Below are positions 7,158-21,253 of a stretch of DNA of 35,954 nucleotides, in pieces; position 1 is the stretch's first letter, and every line of letters starts with the position of its first letter. The notes below the pieces were generated by a model, which was not told where the DNA came from, searched no databases, and worked only from the letters and a program-made list of their open reading frames with translations. The stretch is taken from NCBI GenBank assembly GCA_001189345.1, contig LFKV01000041.1:1-35954 (forward strand). The letters are read 5' to 3'. The stretch comes from Candidatus Paraburkholderia kirkii (lineage in GTDB: Bacteria; Pseudomonadota; Gammaproteobacteria; Burkholderiales; Burkholderiaceae). A program made the position numbers and the translations under genes.

Positions 7158-8668
7158 TCAATCGTCCGTGTACACCACGCGATACGGCCGGCCGATCTTC
7201 TCCCACTCCATCGCTTCCTGGGTCAGGCTGTAATCGGTGAGCGGATTGTTCGTCACCCAGTCGTTCGGCAGGCGCACTTCGAAGCCGCCTCCCGCCGCCC
7301 TCACCTCGATGCCCGGCAGACCGACGTCGGTGCGACGGCGCGACAGCAATGCGGCGAGGCGCAGGCAGAAGAGCAATGTCCAGTCGATGTCGCGCGCCTG
7401 GGCGAGCTTACCGAGCTTGCCCGCGTGACCGAGCACGAGCGCGGCAAGGCGCGCCTGATCGGTGCGCGAGAAGCCGGGCATGTCGGCGTTGCTGGCGATA
7501 TAGGCGGAGTGCTTGTGATAGGCGCTATGCGCGATCGACAGGCCGATCTCGTGCAGCGACGCCGCCCACGCGAGAAACATGCGACTCTCCTCGCCCTGGT
7601 CCTCCTCGGGTTCGCCCAGCTGGTCGTAGAAGCTGATCGCGAGCTCGCCGATGCGGTCGGCCTGCGTGGCATCGACGCCATAGCGGCGCTTGAAGCCTTC
7701 GACCGTCACCATGCGCATGTCCTGATGCTGCGAGTGTCCGAGCAGATCGTAGAGGACGCCCAGACGCAGCGCGGCGTCGGTCGTGTCGGCGTATTCGACG
7801 CCCAGCTCCTCGAATACACCGAGCATGATCGACAGGCCGCCGGCCAGCACGGGCACGCGGTCCAGCTTGAGCGCGACGAGCTTGAGTCGGTTCACGTCTC
7901 GGCCTTGATGAGCGCGCGCTTGAGACGCTCGAGCCCGCCGCGCGAAATGCCGTGCGTCACGCCCTCGTCGTTGAAGCCGTTCGCCTCAATCAGCTCGGCC
8001 AGCGCCCGCGCCGTGCCCGACGAGCCGATCGTCTGACCCCAGCCCGTCTGCTTGTATTCGCTCGAGATGATCTGAATCTCGCGCTTGGCGGCGAGCTCGG
8101 CCTGGCGCATCGTGTATTCGTCGACGTTGCCCGCCGGAAAGAACTGGCGGCTATGGTTCACGCAGCCGATATAGAGACTCTCCATGTGGATCGGCGTGTA
8201 ATGCGAGCCGATGATGAACTCCGTCGAGCCTCCGCCGATATCGGCCACGAGCTGCTTGCCCGCGCTCGCCGGCACCGAATGCGCGGCGCCGGCATAGATG
8301 AGGCGCGCTTCCTCGCGTCCGGCGATGACTTCGATCGGAAACCCGAGCGCCTCTTCCGCCTCGACGAGGAAGTCGTGCGCGTTCTTGGCGACGCGCAGCG
8401 TACTGGTGGCGACGGCGCGCACCTGGTCGGGGTGGAAATCGCGCAGGCGCTCGCCGAAGCGCTTCAGGACGTCCCAGCCGCGCACCTGCGATGCGCGGTC
8501 GAGCATTTTGTCTTTCGAAAGGCCTCCGCCGAGCCTGACGGGTTCGCGCAGGGCGTCGACCTGATAGATCTGGCTGCCCGCGGGCGTTTCCTCGACCCGG
8601 CCGACGATCAGGCGAAAACTGTTCGATCCGAGGTCGACCGCGGCAAGTAGATGGGGATGTGTGACCAT
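7158..8668 (-). pseudogene. ppx: Exopolyphosphatase Ppx, frameshifted in the middle
   Basis: The first half (8668 down to 7892) carries the Ppx/GppA ASKHA phosphatase signatures: DLGSNSFRLIVGRV near the start and ADIGGGSTEFIIGSHY. It ends prematurely after LKRALIKAET. The second half (7895-7158) continues in another frame with VNRLKLVALK, then the HD-like C-terminal region (HEIGLSIAHSAYHKHSAYI). Joined, the product is about 503 residues, the normal family length. Ppx removes terminal phosphates from polyphosphate. The break is a single-base loss near 7893. It is divergent from ppk, which is itself destroyed. A 16-bp tandem repeat sits exactly at the start codon. Confidence 0.82.
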
Positions 8669-8698
8669 CGGATATCCAGAAAATCGGATATCCAGAAA
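8667..8698. repeat. 16-bp tandem repeat at the ppx start codon
   Basis: ATCGGATATCCAGAAA occurs twice without a spacer (8667-8682 and 8683-8698). The first copy includes two bases of the ppx start codon, read on the minus strand. The repeat occupies the position where the ppx ribosome-binding site would be expected. Confidence 0.85.
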
Positions 8699-8842
8699 TC
8701 GTGAAGTGGAGAAAGCACTGTCGCAGCGGCGCTGTTGCAGCGCACGAATTCTATTCCATGCCGGCGCGGCGCGCGCCCGTTCGGCACCGCGCCCGCGCTA
8801 GCGACGCTATCCGCATTCTGAGTAGAATTCGTGACAATCGTT

Positions 8843-8860
8843 CTGTCATAAAAAATACAC
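8843..8860 (+). promoter_or_regulatory. Possible PhoB half-site upstream of ppk
   Basis: CTGTCAT followed by an A run matches the first half of the PhoB box consensus (CTGTCAT, four A/T bases, CTGTCAT). The second half is poor. It lies in the ppx-ppk divergent region (8669-8923), about 75 bases before the ppk start. ppk is a PhoB target in several proteobacteria. The call is tentative. Confidence 0.25.
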
Positions 8861-8923
8861 CATACTGTGAGAGCATCCGAGCGTTCCCTTGCCCATCTGA
8901 TCGAGACACCTTCCCTACCTCCG

Positions 8924-8966
8924 ATGTCCATCCGCTATCCGTTATTCAACCGCGAACTGGGCATAC
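8924..8966 (+). pseudogene. ppk: Polyphosphate kinase, first 14 codons only, cut by IS630
   Basis: ATG 8924 opens MSIRYPLFNRELGI, which closely matches the start of betaproteobacterial polyphosphate kinase 1 (typically MSxRYPLLNRELGILxFN). The coding sequence stops at a TA (8967-8968) where IS630 copy 2 begins. The remaining roughly 675 codons are absent from the window. Ppk1 makes polyphosphate from ATP. Its position divergent from ppx supports the call despite the short length. Confidence 0.7.
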
Positions 8967-8968
8967 TA

Positions 8969-9223
8969 GTGCACTGCGTCATTGAATTAGCACCCTGTCT
9001 GTGTTCAGATACAGGTCATGGGTCAAAATGAACCTGACAGATATCGAACGTGAGCAACTGTTGTCGGCGGCGCGCAGCCGAACGGTGCGTGCGGCGGACG
9101 TGCGACGCGCAAAGTTGATCCTGATGCTCGAGGACGGCGAATCGCGCGACAGTATCATGCGCACACTGGGTTGCGATTCGCGCTTCATCGCACGCTGGTC
9201 GGGGCGCTTCCTCAGCGAGCGAC
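8969..9223 (+). mobile_element. IS630 element copy 2, left 255 bp only
   Basis: The left end of the same IS630 element, inserted at TA 8967-8968 in ppk. It is cut at 9223 by a second IS630 in the opposite direction that inserted at TA 9224-9225 inside the transposase gene. The right part of copy 2 is not found on the other side of copy 3. The segment is an inverted repeat of 10085-10339. Confidence 0.9.
9028..9223 (+). pseudogene. IS630 transposase N-terminal fragment
   Basis: The N-terminal DNA-binding region of the IS630 transposase (MNLTDIEREQL to RFLSERL), about 65 codons. It is interrupted by the start of IS630 copy 3. The catalytic domain is missing. The reading equals copy 3 and differs from copy 1 by an Asn for Asp at the second codon. 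Confidence 0.85.
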
Positions 9224-9225
9224 TA

Positions 9226-10339
9226 CTCCATTGCGTCATTGAATTGGCACTGGTCGAATCCGGCGCGAAGGATCGTCATATTTCCACTTGATCGGTTTCG
9301 GGTTCTTGTTGTGTTCGCGGATGTATCGGCATCAGTTTGCGATCCCAATCCTTCACCGAAGTGAAGATGCCGCGAGCGATCACTTCACGCTGAATGCGCG
9401 AGAACCAGTTCTCCACCTGGTTGAGCCACGACGAGTAGGTCGGCGTGAAGTGCAGGTGCACGTTGCGCTGCGCATCAAGGAAGTCGGCAACCCGCTGCGT
9501 CTTATGGCTGCTGACGTTGTCGCAGATCGCGTGGATTTCCCGGCGTTTGGGCTGGCTGGCGACGACGTCGGTCAGGAAGGCCACGAACTGCTCGCTGGTG
9601 TGGCGCGCCACCGTCTTGCCCAGCACCTCGCCGGTGGCAGTATTGAACGCCGCGAACAGGCTGAGCGTGCCGTTGCGCTTGTACTCGAAGCCGTGACTCT
9701 CGGCGCGCCCGGGCGACAGCGGCAGCATACGGTCCTTGCGATCGAGTGCCTGGATCGCGGTCTTCTCGTCCACGCAGAACACCGCTGCGTGCGCCGGCGG
9801 GTTCAGGTACAGCCCGATCACGTCGGCTGCCTTGGTCTCGAAGTCCGGGTCGTTGGAGACCATGTGCCGCTCCAACTGCTGCGGCTTGATGCCGTGCTTG
9901 CGCCAGATGCGCTGCACGGCCGAGACCGATACGTCGCCGAGTTCTGCTGCGAGCTTGTAGCTACTCCAGTGTGTCGAACCGTCGGCGGGTTTGTGCTTGA
10001 GGGTGCACTTGAGCACCCGCGCTTCCAGTTTGGCCGGTGGCTGCGTAGGCGCCCGCCCGCGGTGCCGGGCGTACATGCCGGCTAGTCGCTCGCTGAGGAA
10101 GCGCCCCGACCAGCGTGCGATGAAGCGCGAATCGCAACCCAGTGTGCGCATGATACTGTCGCGCGATTCGCCGTCCTCGAGCATCAGGATCAACTTTGCG
10201 CGTCGCACGTCCGCCGCACGCACCGTTCGGCTGCGCGCCGCCGACAACAGTTGCTCACGTTCGATATCTGTCAGGTTCATTTTGACCCATGACCTGTATC
10301 TGAACACAGACAGGGTGCTAATTCAATAACGCAGTGCAA
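9226..10339 (-). mobile_element. IS630-family element, copy 3 (1,114 bp, inverted)
   Basis: Full-length copy in the opposite direction to copy 1, flanked by TA at 9224-9225 and 10340-10341. The left neighbour is IS630 copy 2. The right neighbour is the tnpC-side end of an IS66 element (10342-10398), where the same TA occurs in the intact IS66 at 33371-35636. The two flanks therefore belong to different elements, and the copy marks a recombination junction. Confidence 0.9.
9276..10307 (-). CDS. IS630-family DDE transposase, same C-terminal frameshift
   Basis: A 343-residue copy, identical to the copy at 4008-5039 apart from MNLTDIE in place of MDLTDIE (an internal start would be at 10280). 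It has the same D, D, E catalytic blocks (FCVDEKT, ICDNVSSHKT, NQVENWF). It also has the same altered tail after WDRKLM. The near identity shows recent multiplication. Transposition should be possible if the last 30 or so residues are not needed. Confidence 0.88.
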   Translation of the reverse strand: MFRYRSWVKMNLTDIEREQLLSAARSRTVRAADVRRAKLILMLEDGESRDSIMRTLGCDSRFIARWSGRFLSERLAGMYARHRGRAPTQPPAKLEARVLKCTLKHKPADGSTHWSSYKLAAELGDVSVSAVQRIWRKHGIKPQQLERHMVSNDPDFETKAADVIGLYLNPPAHAAVFCVDEKTAIQALDRKDRMLPLSPGRAESHGFEYKRNGTLSLFAAFNTATGEVLGKTVARHTSEQFVAFLTDVVASQPKRREIHAICDNVSSHKTQRVADFLDAQRNVHLHFTPTYSSWLNQVENWFSRIQREVIARGIFTSVKDWDRKLMPIHPRTQQEPETDQVEI

Positions 10340-10341
10340 TA

Positions 10342-10398
10342 GCAGCGCCGCCTTCAAAGGTCAATGTCGACCCTCGACGGTACTGATCGAGCGCTTAC
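10342..10398 (-). mobile_element. IS66-family element, tnpC-side end only (57 bp)
   Basis: Reverse complement of the IS66 end found at 33371-33427, from GTAAGCGCTCGATCAGTACC through to GGCGGCGCTGC, with one or two differences. It is joined to IS630 copy 3 at a TA. The rest of this IS66 copy is missing. It ends at 10398, next to the gltD terminator. Confidence 0.85.
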
Positions 10399-10422
10399 GG
10401 CATAACCACGGTCATCGAAAGC

Positions 10423-10459
10423 AAAAAAGGGCGGACAACCTTACGGTCATCCGCCCTTC
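10423..10459 (-). terminator. Terminator of the gltBD operon
   Basis: Stem AGGGCGGA (10428-10435) with TCCGCCCT (10450-10457). On the minus strand it is followed by a run of six T. It lies about 20 bases after the gltD stop and only 25 bases from the IS66 remnant, which stopped just short of the operon. Confidence 0.85.
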
Positions 10460-10477
10460 TTTCAATGCTGCCGGCAA

Positions 10478-11944
10478 TTACCGCGGCAACTCGCTGCTCC
10501 CCATCAGGTACGCATCCACCGACCGCGCGCACTGCCGGCCTTCGCGAATCGCCCACACGACGAGCGACTGACCGCGCCGCATATCGCCCGCCGTGAACAC
10601 CTTGTCGACCGACGTGTAATACGCCTTGTCGCCCTCGGTGGAAGCACGCACGTTGCCGCGCGCATCCTTTTCGACGCCGAACGCATCCAGCACCGGCGAC
10701 ACCGGTTGCGTGAAGCCCATCGCGAGCAGCACGAGATCGGCCTTCATCTCGAACTCGGAACCCGGCACTTCCTGCATCTTGCCGCCCTTCCACTCGACGC
10801 GCACCGCGACCAGCTTCTCCACCTTGCCGTTCTTGCCTTCGAAGCGCTTCGTCGCCACCGACCAGTCGCGCTCGCAGCCTTCCTCGTGCGAGGACGACGT
10901 ACGCAGCTTGATCGGCCAGTACGGCCACACGAGCGGCTTGTTCTCCTGCTCGGGCGGCTGAGCAAGCAGCTCGAACTGCGTGACGCTCTTCGCGCCATGA
11001 CGATTCGACGTGCCCACGCAGTCCGAACCCGTATCGCCGCCGCCGATCACGACGACATGCTTGCCCTTCGCGAGCAGTTGATCCGGCAGCTTGTCGCCCG
11101 CGTTGACCTTGTTCTGCTGCGGCAGGAACTCCATCGCGTAGTAGATGCCTTCGAGCTCGCGCCCCGGCACCGGCAGGTCGCGCGGCGTTTCCGAGCCGCC
11201 CGCGATCACGACGGCATCGAACTGTTCCTTCAGCTCGTCCGGCGTGAGGGTTTCCTTCGCCGTATTGCCGATGAACGCGGGCAGCGGATCACGGCCGATG
11301 AACACGTTCGTGCGGAACAACACGCCTTCCGCTTCCATCTGGCGCATGCGGCGGTCGATCAGCCACTTCTCCAGCTTGAAATCGGGGATGCCGTAACGCA
11401 GCAGACCGCCGATGCGATCGTTCTTCTCGAACACGACGGCATCGTGCCCCGCACGCCCCAGTTGCTGCGCGGCAGCCAGACCGGCAGGCCCCGAACCGAC
11501 GACGGAGACCTTCTTGCCCGTCTTGTGCTTCGGCGACTGCGGCACGACCCAGCCTTCGGCAAACGCCTTGTCGATGATCGCGCGCTCGATCGACTTGATG
11601 CCGACCGGATCGTCGTTGATGCCGAGCGTGCACGCCACTTCGCACGGCGCCGGGCAGATGCGGCCCGTGAATTCCGGGAAATTGTTGGTCGAGTGCAGCA
11701 CGTTGATCGCGCTCTTCCAGTCCTGCTGGAACACGAGATCGTTGAAGTCCGGAATGATGTTGTTGACCGGGCAGCCGTTGTTGCAGAACGGAATGCCGCA
11801 GTCCATGCAACGCGCGCCCTGAATCTTGGCATCTTCATCCGTCAGCGCGGCGACGAATTCCTTGTAATGCTTGACGCGGGTCAGCGGTGCTTCGTACGCC
11901 TCGTGGCAGCGTTCGAACTCGAGAAAACCGGTTGCCTTGCCCAT
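10478..11944 (-). CDS. gltD: Glutamate synthase (NADPH) small subunit
   Basis: Intact, 488 residues, normal length. The N-terminal domain carries the cysteine clusters C46-x2-C49-x4-C54-x3-C58 and C97-x3-C101-x3-C105, which bind the [4Fe-4S] centres at the interface with GltB. The FAD-binding GxGxxG motif is at G150-S-G-P-A-G155. The NADPH-binding motif GGGDTGSD follows in the second half. GltD passes electrons from NADPH to GltB, which turns glutamine and 2-oxoglutarate into two glutamates in the cytoplasm. It is 88 bases downstream of gltB in the same operon and ends before a strong terminator. Confidence 0.97.
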   Translation of the reverse strand: MGKATGFLEFERCHEAYEAPLTRVKHYKEFVAALTDEDAKIQGARCMDCGIPFCNNGCPVNNIIPDFNDLVFQQDWKSAINVLHSTNNFPEFTGRICPAPCEVACTLGINDDPVGIKSIERAIIDKAFAEGWVVPQSPKHKTGKKVSVVGSGPAGLAAAQQLGRAGHDAVVFEKNDRIGGLLRYGIPDFKLEKWLIDRRMRQMEAEGVLFRTNVFIGRDPLPAFIGNTAKETLTPDELKEQFDAVVIAGGSETPRDLPVPGRELEGIYYAMEFLPQQNKVNAGDKLPDQLLAKGKHVVVIGGGDTGSDCVGTSNRHGAKSVTQFELLAQPPEQENKPLVWPYWPIKLRTSSSHEEGCERDWSVATKRFEGKNGKVEKLVAVRVEWKGGKMQEVPGSEFEMKADLVLLAMGFTQPVSPVLDAFGVEKDARGNVRASTEGDKAYYTSVDKVFTAGDMRRGQSLVVWAIREGRQCARSVDAYLMGSSELPR

Positions 11945-11982
11945 GTGGTTCTCTTCTTTCTCTATGTACGGTGAGGAACTCG

Positions 11983-12007
11983 CTTCCCGACGCGATGCAT
12001 CGGGAAG
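11983..12007 (-). other. Hairpin in the gltB-gltD spacer
   Basis: A perfect 8-bp stem, CTTCCCGA (11983-11990) with TCGGGAAG (12000-12007), and a 9-base loop. It lies in the 88-base spacer between the two subunits. There is no T run on the minus strand, so it is more likely an RNA-stability or translation element than a terminator. Confidence 0.5.
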
Positions 12008-12032
12008 CCCTTCTTTCTATATGTGAAACCGC

Positions 12033-16736
<4,704 letters not shown>

Positions 16737-17060
16737 GGAGACACCGTCTCTACTGTGAGGGGCCGACTCGGCCGTTGAACCATTTTCTTGTTGCTTTGCG
16801 ACGGCTTCTTTTCAACTTGTCGAGTCGCAATGCACGGTCGTGCGCGGCACGCTGCACCGCGGCAATCGCCGGAAAACGAAATATACGCGACGAATCAAAA
16901 CGATGGCAAATAAAACGTGATGGTCAGACACTAATTATCGATGTGGCACAAAGATGCCCCATTTAATGGGGGCCATAACAATATCGATGAAAAAGAAACG
17001 CGCTCCAGGAATTCGAGACGCCGTTTTCATTTTTCGCTACAGCTTCGACGCGGGCGGCCG
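16737..17060. other. Intergenic region upstream of gltB
   Basis: About 324 bases between the gltB start and the end of the RAYT-like gene, both on the minus strand. It should hold the gltBD promoter, but I cannot place -35/-10 boxes with confidence. The half near 16860-17000 is clearly more A+T-rich than the genes. A small hairpin, CCCCAT-TTA-ATGGGG, is at 16957-16971. No open frame in it looks coding. Confidence 0.4.
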
Positions 17061-17768
17061 TTATTGAGGCTGTGGAGTCTCGCGGACCTTGCGCGGACGC
17101 CCGCGCGGCAGCGGCGACACCCGGCGGTTGGCGGCACGGGACGCCCACTCGCGATAGGCGTCGCTGCCGACCACCCAGCCCTTGAGTGTCGCTTGCAGGA
17201 GACGGTTGGCTTCGCGTTCATCGAGCGGTTGCTCGCCCAGTTCCTTGTAGGCATGCTGGCGCTCGAACGGCGTGTTGCCGAGCGACCAGAAGAGCGGATG
17301 GTCGGTGATGAGGCCGTCGAGTGTGAGCCCGATGTGATGACGGTAGCTGGACCACTTGTAGTCCTGCGGCGTCGCGACGAGTTGCGCGCGCACCGGCGCC
17401 GTCTCGACGACGCGCGTGGCGAGCAGGAAGTAGCGCTCGCCCTCGATGACGGTGGCCCGATAGCGGCCTTCCCACAGCGTGCCGCGCCGCATGTAACGGC
17501 GATTGAAGTGCGCTACGTAACGGCGTCCGACCGCCTGCATCGCCTTGGGCAGGCTGGACTCATCGCGAGGCGTGACGAGCAGATGCACGGCCTGCGGCAT
17601 GAGCGCATAGGCGTGGATGGAGAGGTAATGATCACGTGAAGCAGTCCTCAAGCAGTCGATGAAGAGCTCGTAGTCCTGGTCGTCGACAAAGGCGGGCTGC
17701 TGGTCGAGACCACGCAGGATGACATGCTGCGGCTGTTCGGGAACGTAGAGTCGTGCAAGCCGTGCCAT
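17061..17768 (-). CDS. REP-associated tyrosine transposase (RAYT)-like protein
   Basis: Intact, 235 residues, of the IS200/Y1 transposase superfamily. The body matches the RAYT layout: QPQHVILRG near the start, ALMPQAVHLLVTP in the middle, then AVGRRYVAHFNRRYMRRGTLWEGRYRA with the candidate catalytic Tyr84. The HUH metal-binding motif, normally MPNHVH, reads MPQAVH: the first histidine is replaced by Ala60, while His62 is kept. A basic tail (RGRPRKVRE) follows. Full RAYT proteins cut REP palindromes in single-stranded DNA. Loss of one HUH histidine suggests a domesticated or weakly active protein. No inverted-repeat ends or partner gene are seen, so it is not an ordinary IS. An 11-bp tandem repeat lies just before the start. 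Confidence 0.82.
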   Translation of the reverse strand: MARLARLYVPEQPQHVILRGLDQQPAFVDDQDYELFIDCLRTASRDHYLSIHAYALMPQAVHLLVTPRDESSLPKAMQAVGRRYVAHFNRRYMRRGTLWEGRYRATVIEGERYFLLATRVVETAPVRAQLVATPQDYKWSSYRHHIGLTLDGLITDHPLFWSLGNTPFERQHAYKELGEQPLDEREANRLLQATLKGWVVGSDAYREWASRAANRRVSPLPRGRPRKVRETPQPQ

Positions 17769-17771
17769 TCT

Positions 17772-17793
17772 GGATATTCCGTGGATATTCCGT
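17772..17793. repeat. 11-bp tandem repeat before the RAYT-like gene
   Basis: GGATATTCCGT occurs twice in tandem, ending 3 bases before the start codon of the minus-strand gene. It occupies the ribosome-binding position. Confidence 0.8.
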
Positions 17794-17985
17794 TGGTCGC
17801 GTTTGTGTTACCCGATCGGGGGCCTTCAGGAGCCGTCCCGGCAGCATGGACAACACATGCAAATGCCGTGCAACGCAGCCCCAAAGCCGCTCCATACCCT
17901 AGGGAAAATGCTCTACGGCACCACCGCTATGGTTACTTTGAAATGTTGTGTTCATAATGAGCGTGCTTTTTCGGAGGAGCGCAAA

Positions 17986-18715
17986 TTGAAAATAAAACAA
18001 GTCATCACGGGGATCGCAGCACTAGCGTGTGTGTCCACCGCGGCACATGCGCAGTCGGCTGGATCCTTCTACGCAACTGCAGGCTGGTTTCACTTTGCCC
18101 CCACAAGACGGCAGCGGTCCGCTCAAAGAAGCAAGTGTAGGCGGATCTCCGGTCAATATCGACGTTCCCGGTACGGGCGCAAGCATTTCGAGCGCTGACA
18201 CCGCCGGCTTCACATTTGGTTACTTCGCAACCGACCACATCGCGGCCGAACTCGAAATGGGCGTGCCGCTGACATTCGACCTGAAGGGCACGGGCACGCT
18301 CGAGCCTTACGGCAAGCTCGGCAGCGCGAAACAATGGAGCCCGACGCTGCTCTTCAAATACTTCTTCAATACTCCTCAACCGAAGTTCCGCCCGTTCGTC
18401 GGCATTAGCGTGACGCGTACCTGGTTCTCGGACGCGAAAATCACAAACGAGCAATTCATTCGAAGGTTCGGTTCTGCATGGTCGGACCACCGTCGACACG
18501 GATAGTTCGTGGGCTCCCGTGTTCAATGTCGGCGCGACCTACAACTTCACGGAACACTGGTTCGCCGGATTTTCCGTCTCGTTCATTCCGTTGAAGGCCA
18601 CGGCCAAGTTGAGCACGCAAGCGCAAACGCCTGTCGGCACGCTCAATGTCCAGTCCAGGCGAAAATCACGCTCAACCCGAGCGTCACATATCTGCGCGTA
18701 GGCTATCGCTTCTAA
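17986..18715 (+). pseudogene. ompW: OmpW-family outer membrane protein, multiple frameshifts
   Basis: A TTG start at 17986 follows a strong ribosome-binding site (GGAGGAG). It opens a signal peptide ending AAHAQ, with cleavage after AHA. The frame shifts near 18100, near 18465-18480 and near 18655. The rebuilt protein shows OmpW features: a long polar first loop, TAGFTFGYFATDHIAAELEMGVP, PTLLFKYFFNTPQPKFRPFVGI, then FNVGATYNFTEHWFAGFSVSFIPLKATA, and the C-terminal barrel strand TYLRVGYRF with terminal Phe. OmpW is an 8-stranded outer-membrane barrel for small hydrophobic compounds. Three shifts in about 240 codons make it a pseudogene. A strong terminator follows. Confidence 0.82.
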
Positions 18716-18770
18716 AACGTTTCCGCTCACCACGAGATTACGACGATATAAGCAACGTCGTTGTAACAAA

Positions 18771-18812
18771 GATAACGCGGGCATGTTTGCGCATGTCCGC
18801 ATTATCTTTTTC
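18771..18812 (+). terminator. Terminator of the ompW remnant
   Basis: Stem GATAACGCGGGCATG (18771-18785) with CATGTCCGCATTATC (18792-18806), nearly perfect with one mismatch and a small bulge. It is followed by TCTTTTT. Confidence 0.75.
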
Positions 18813-19010
18813 ACGATCCTTGTAAATGTGACCTTCGGCGGAAAGCATTGCTTGCAGTTCTTACGTGTCCGGCACTCGGACGCGCCCTCGCGGGCGCGCC
18901 TTACCGACGCGCTGGGCATGCGCGGCGCATCGGCATCGAATTTGCTGCATGATGGGTTTTCCCGCCGACCTGGCGGGCAATCCACGACTCATCCATCGAC
19001 GGAGCGATCT

Positions 19011-19388
19011 ATGAACGCACTGCCTAATACGCGAGACGCCATCGGAGACTCATGGAGCACCACCAGCCGGCGCGCGCGCCGCATGGCGCGGCACGGCCGT
19101 GAGGCCACCGAGGATATCGGCTCCGAACTGCGCTCGCTGCTGAGCGAGCTGGAAAGCACGCTGGCCGAAGGCACATCGGCCGATGCCGCCGTGCTGCGCG
19201 CGCAGATCAGCGAGCGGCTCGACAGCGCCCGCGCGCGCCTCAACGATACGCACGCCGCGCTGCGGCAGCGCGCCGGCGCCGTCATCGAAGACGCCGATGC
19301 ATACATTCACGAGAAGCCCTGGCAGACGATCGTGCTCGTGGGCGGGCTGGCGCTCGTCGCCGGCGTGTTGCTCGCGCGCGTGCGCTGA
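19011..19388 (+). CDS. DUF883 (ElaB/YqjD-like) membrane-anchored protein
   Basis: Intact, 125 residues. The body is a charged amphipathic helical stretch (TEDIGSELRSLLSELESTLAEG and onward to IHEKPWQTI), followed by one C-terminal membrane helix (IVLVGGLALVAGVLLARVR). This is the layout of the DUF883/YqjD/ElaB family, tail-anchored inner-membrane proteins that in Escherichia coli associate with ribosomes in stationary phase. The GGAG ribosome-binding site at 19000-19003 supports the ATG at 19011. The upstream 200 bases (18813-19010) hold no clear gene. It is convergent with the ugpQ remnant, 4 bases away. Confidence 0.88.
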   Translation: MNALPNTRDAIGDSWSTTSRRARRMARHGREATEDIGSELRSLLSELESTLAEGTSADAAVLRAQISERLDSARARLNDTHAALRQRAGAVIEDADAYIHEKPWQTIVLVGGLALVAGVLLARVR

Positions 19389-19392
19389 CCGC

Positions 19393-20141
19393 TCAGCCGG
19401 ACGAAGAAGCGTCCAGAAAGTCCGCGCCGATGATGTCGATGCGATCCGTGCAGATCGCATCGACGTCCCACTGCACGAGCAGACGTGCGCGTGCCGGTTC
19501 GTTCACGGTATAGAGGCGAGGATGCGCAGGCCCGCGCCTTGATCTGCGCGACGAGCGCCTCGTCGCGCACGCGATGGTTCGCGTGCAGCGACACGCACGA
19601 TAGCACCGCGGTCTGCGCACGCCAGTCTTGCGGAATGTGTTCGTACAGCATCCCGCGTGGCAGATTCGGCGCGACGTCGCGCGCCGCCTTCAGCGCCGCA
19701 TGCGAGAACGACGACAATAGCGGCAGCGGATCCGCATCCGCCCACAAGGCGGCCGCCTCGCGAGCGACGAGCACACCCGTTTCCACGTCGCGGCCCTGAC
19801 TCGGCTTAATCTCGATGTTCGCCGCGAGGCCGTGCTTCGCGCACTTGCGCGAGGGTCGGCATGCGCGCGCCGGCGAACTCGGCGCCGAACCACGTGCCTG
19901 TGTCGAGCGCACGCAACTGGGCATAGGTCATCGCTTTCGCCGCCCTGCGCCCGTTCGACGTGCGGTCCACGGCGTCGTCGTGCAGCAGGAACACGATGTC
20001 GTCCGCGGAAAGCTTGGCGTCGAACTCGATCATCCTGTGGCCGAGGTGCGCGCCCACGTCGATGGCCTCGAGCGTGTTCTCCGGCGCGAGCTTGCCGCCG
20101 CCGCGATGCGCGACGATCCCGGGATAAGGCCAGGTTCTCAT
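19393..20141 (-). pseudogene. ugpQ: Glycerophosphodiester phosphodiesterase UgpQ, frameshifted
   Basis: The N-terminal part (IVAHRGGGKLAPENTLEAI, with the HRG motif and the PENT metal ligand) runs to about 19835. A second frame continues with LAANIEIKPSQGRDVETG, and a third from about 19515 gives [26 protein letters not shown]. At least two frameshifts are present. UgpQ hydrolyses glycerophosphodiesters in the cytoplasm to glycerol-3-phosphate and alcohol, and goes with the Ugp importer. It is the last gene of the ugp operon, 11 bases after ugpC, and all remaining ugp genes are broken as well. Confidence 0.82.
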
Positions 20142-20152
20142 CACCGTCTCTT

Positions 20153-21236
<1,084 letters not shown>

Positions 21237-21253
21237 CTATCCGAGGTCTCCGT

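Noticed and set aside
6225..8036. 603-codon plus-strand open frame
   Set aside because: Only its first part is the start of olsB. After about 6550 it is out of frame and then antisense to ppx.
9288..10085. 265-codon open frames antisense to the IS630 transposases (also 4230-5027)
   Set aside because: They occur identically opposite each transposase copy because the element is repeated; no protein-family features.
10706..11974. 422-codon open frame on the plus strand
   Set aside because: Antisense shadow of gltD, whose motifs and length are convincing.
16954..16973. Hairpin upstream of gltB as a terminator of the RAYT-like gene
   Set aside because: The stem is only 6-7 bp and there is no proper T run on the minus strand.
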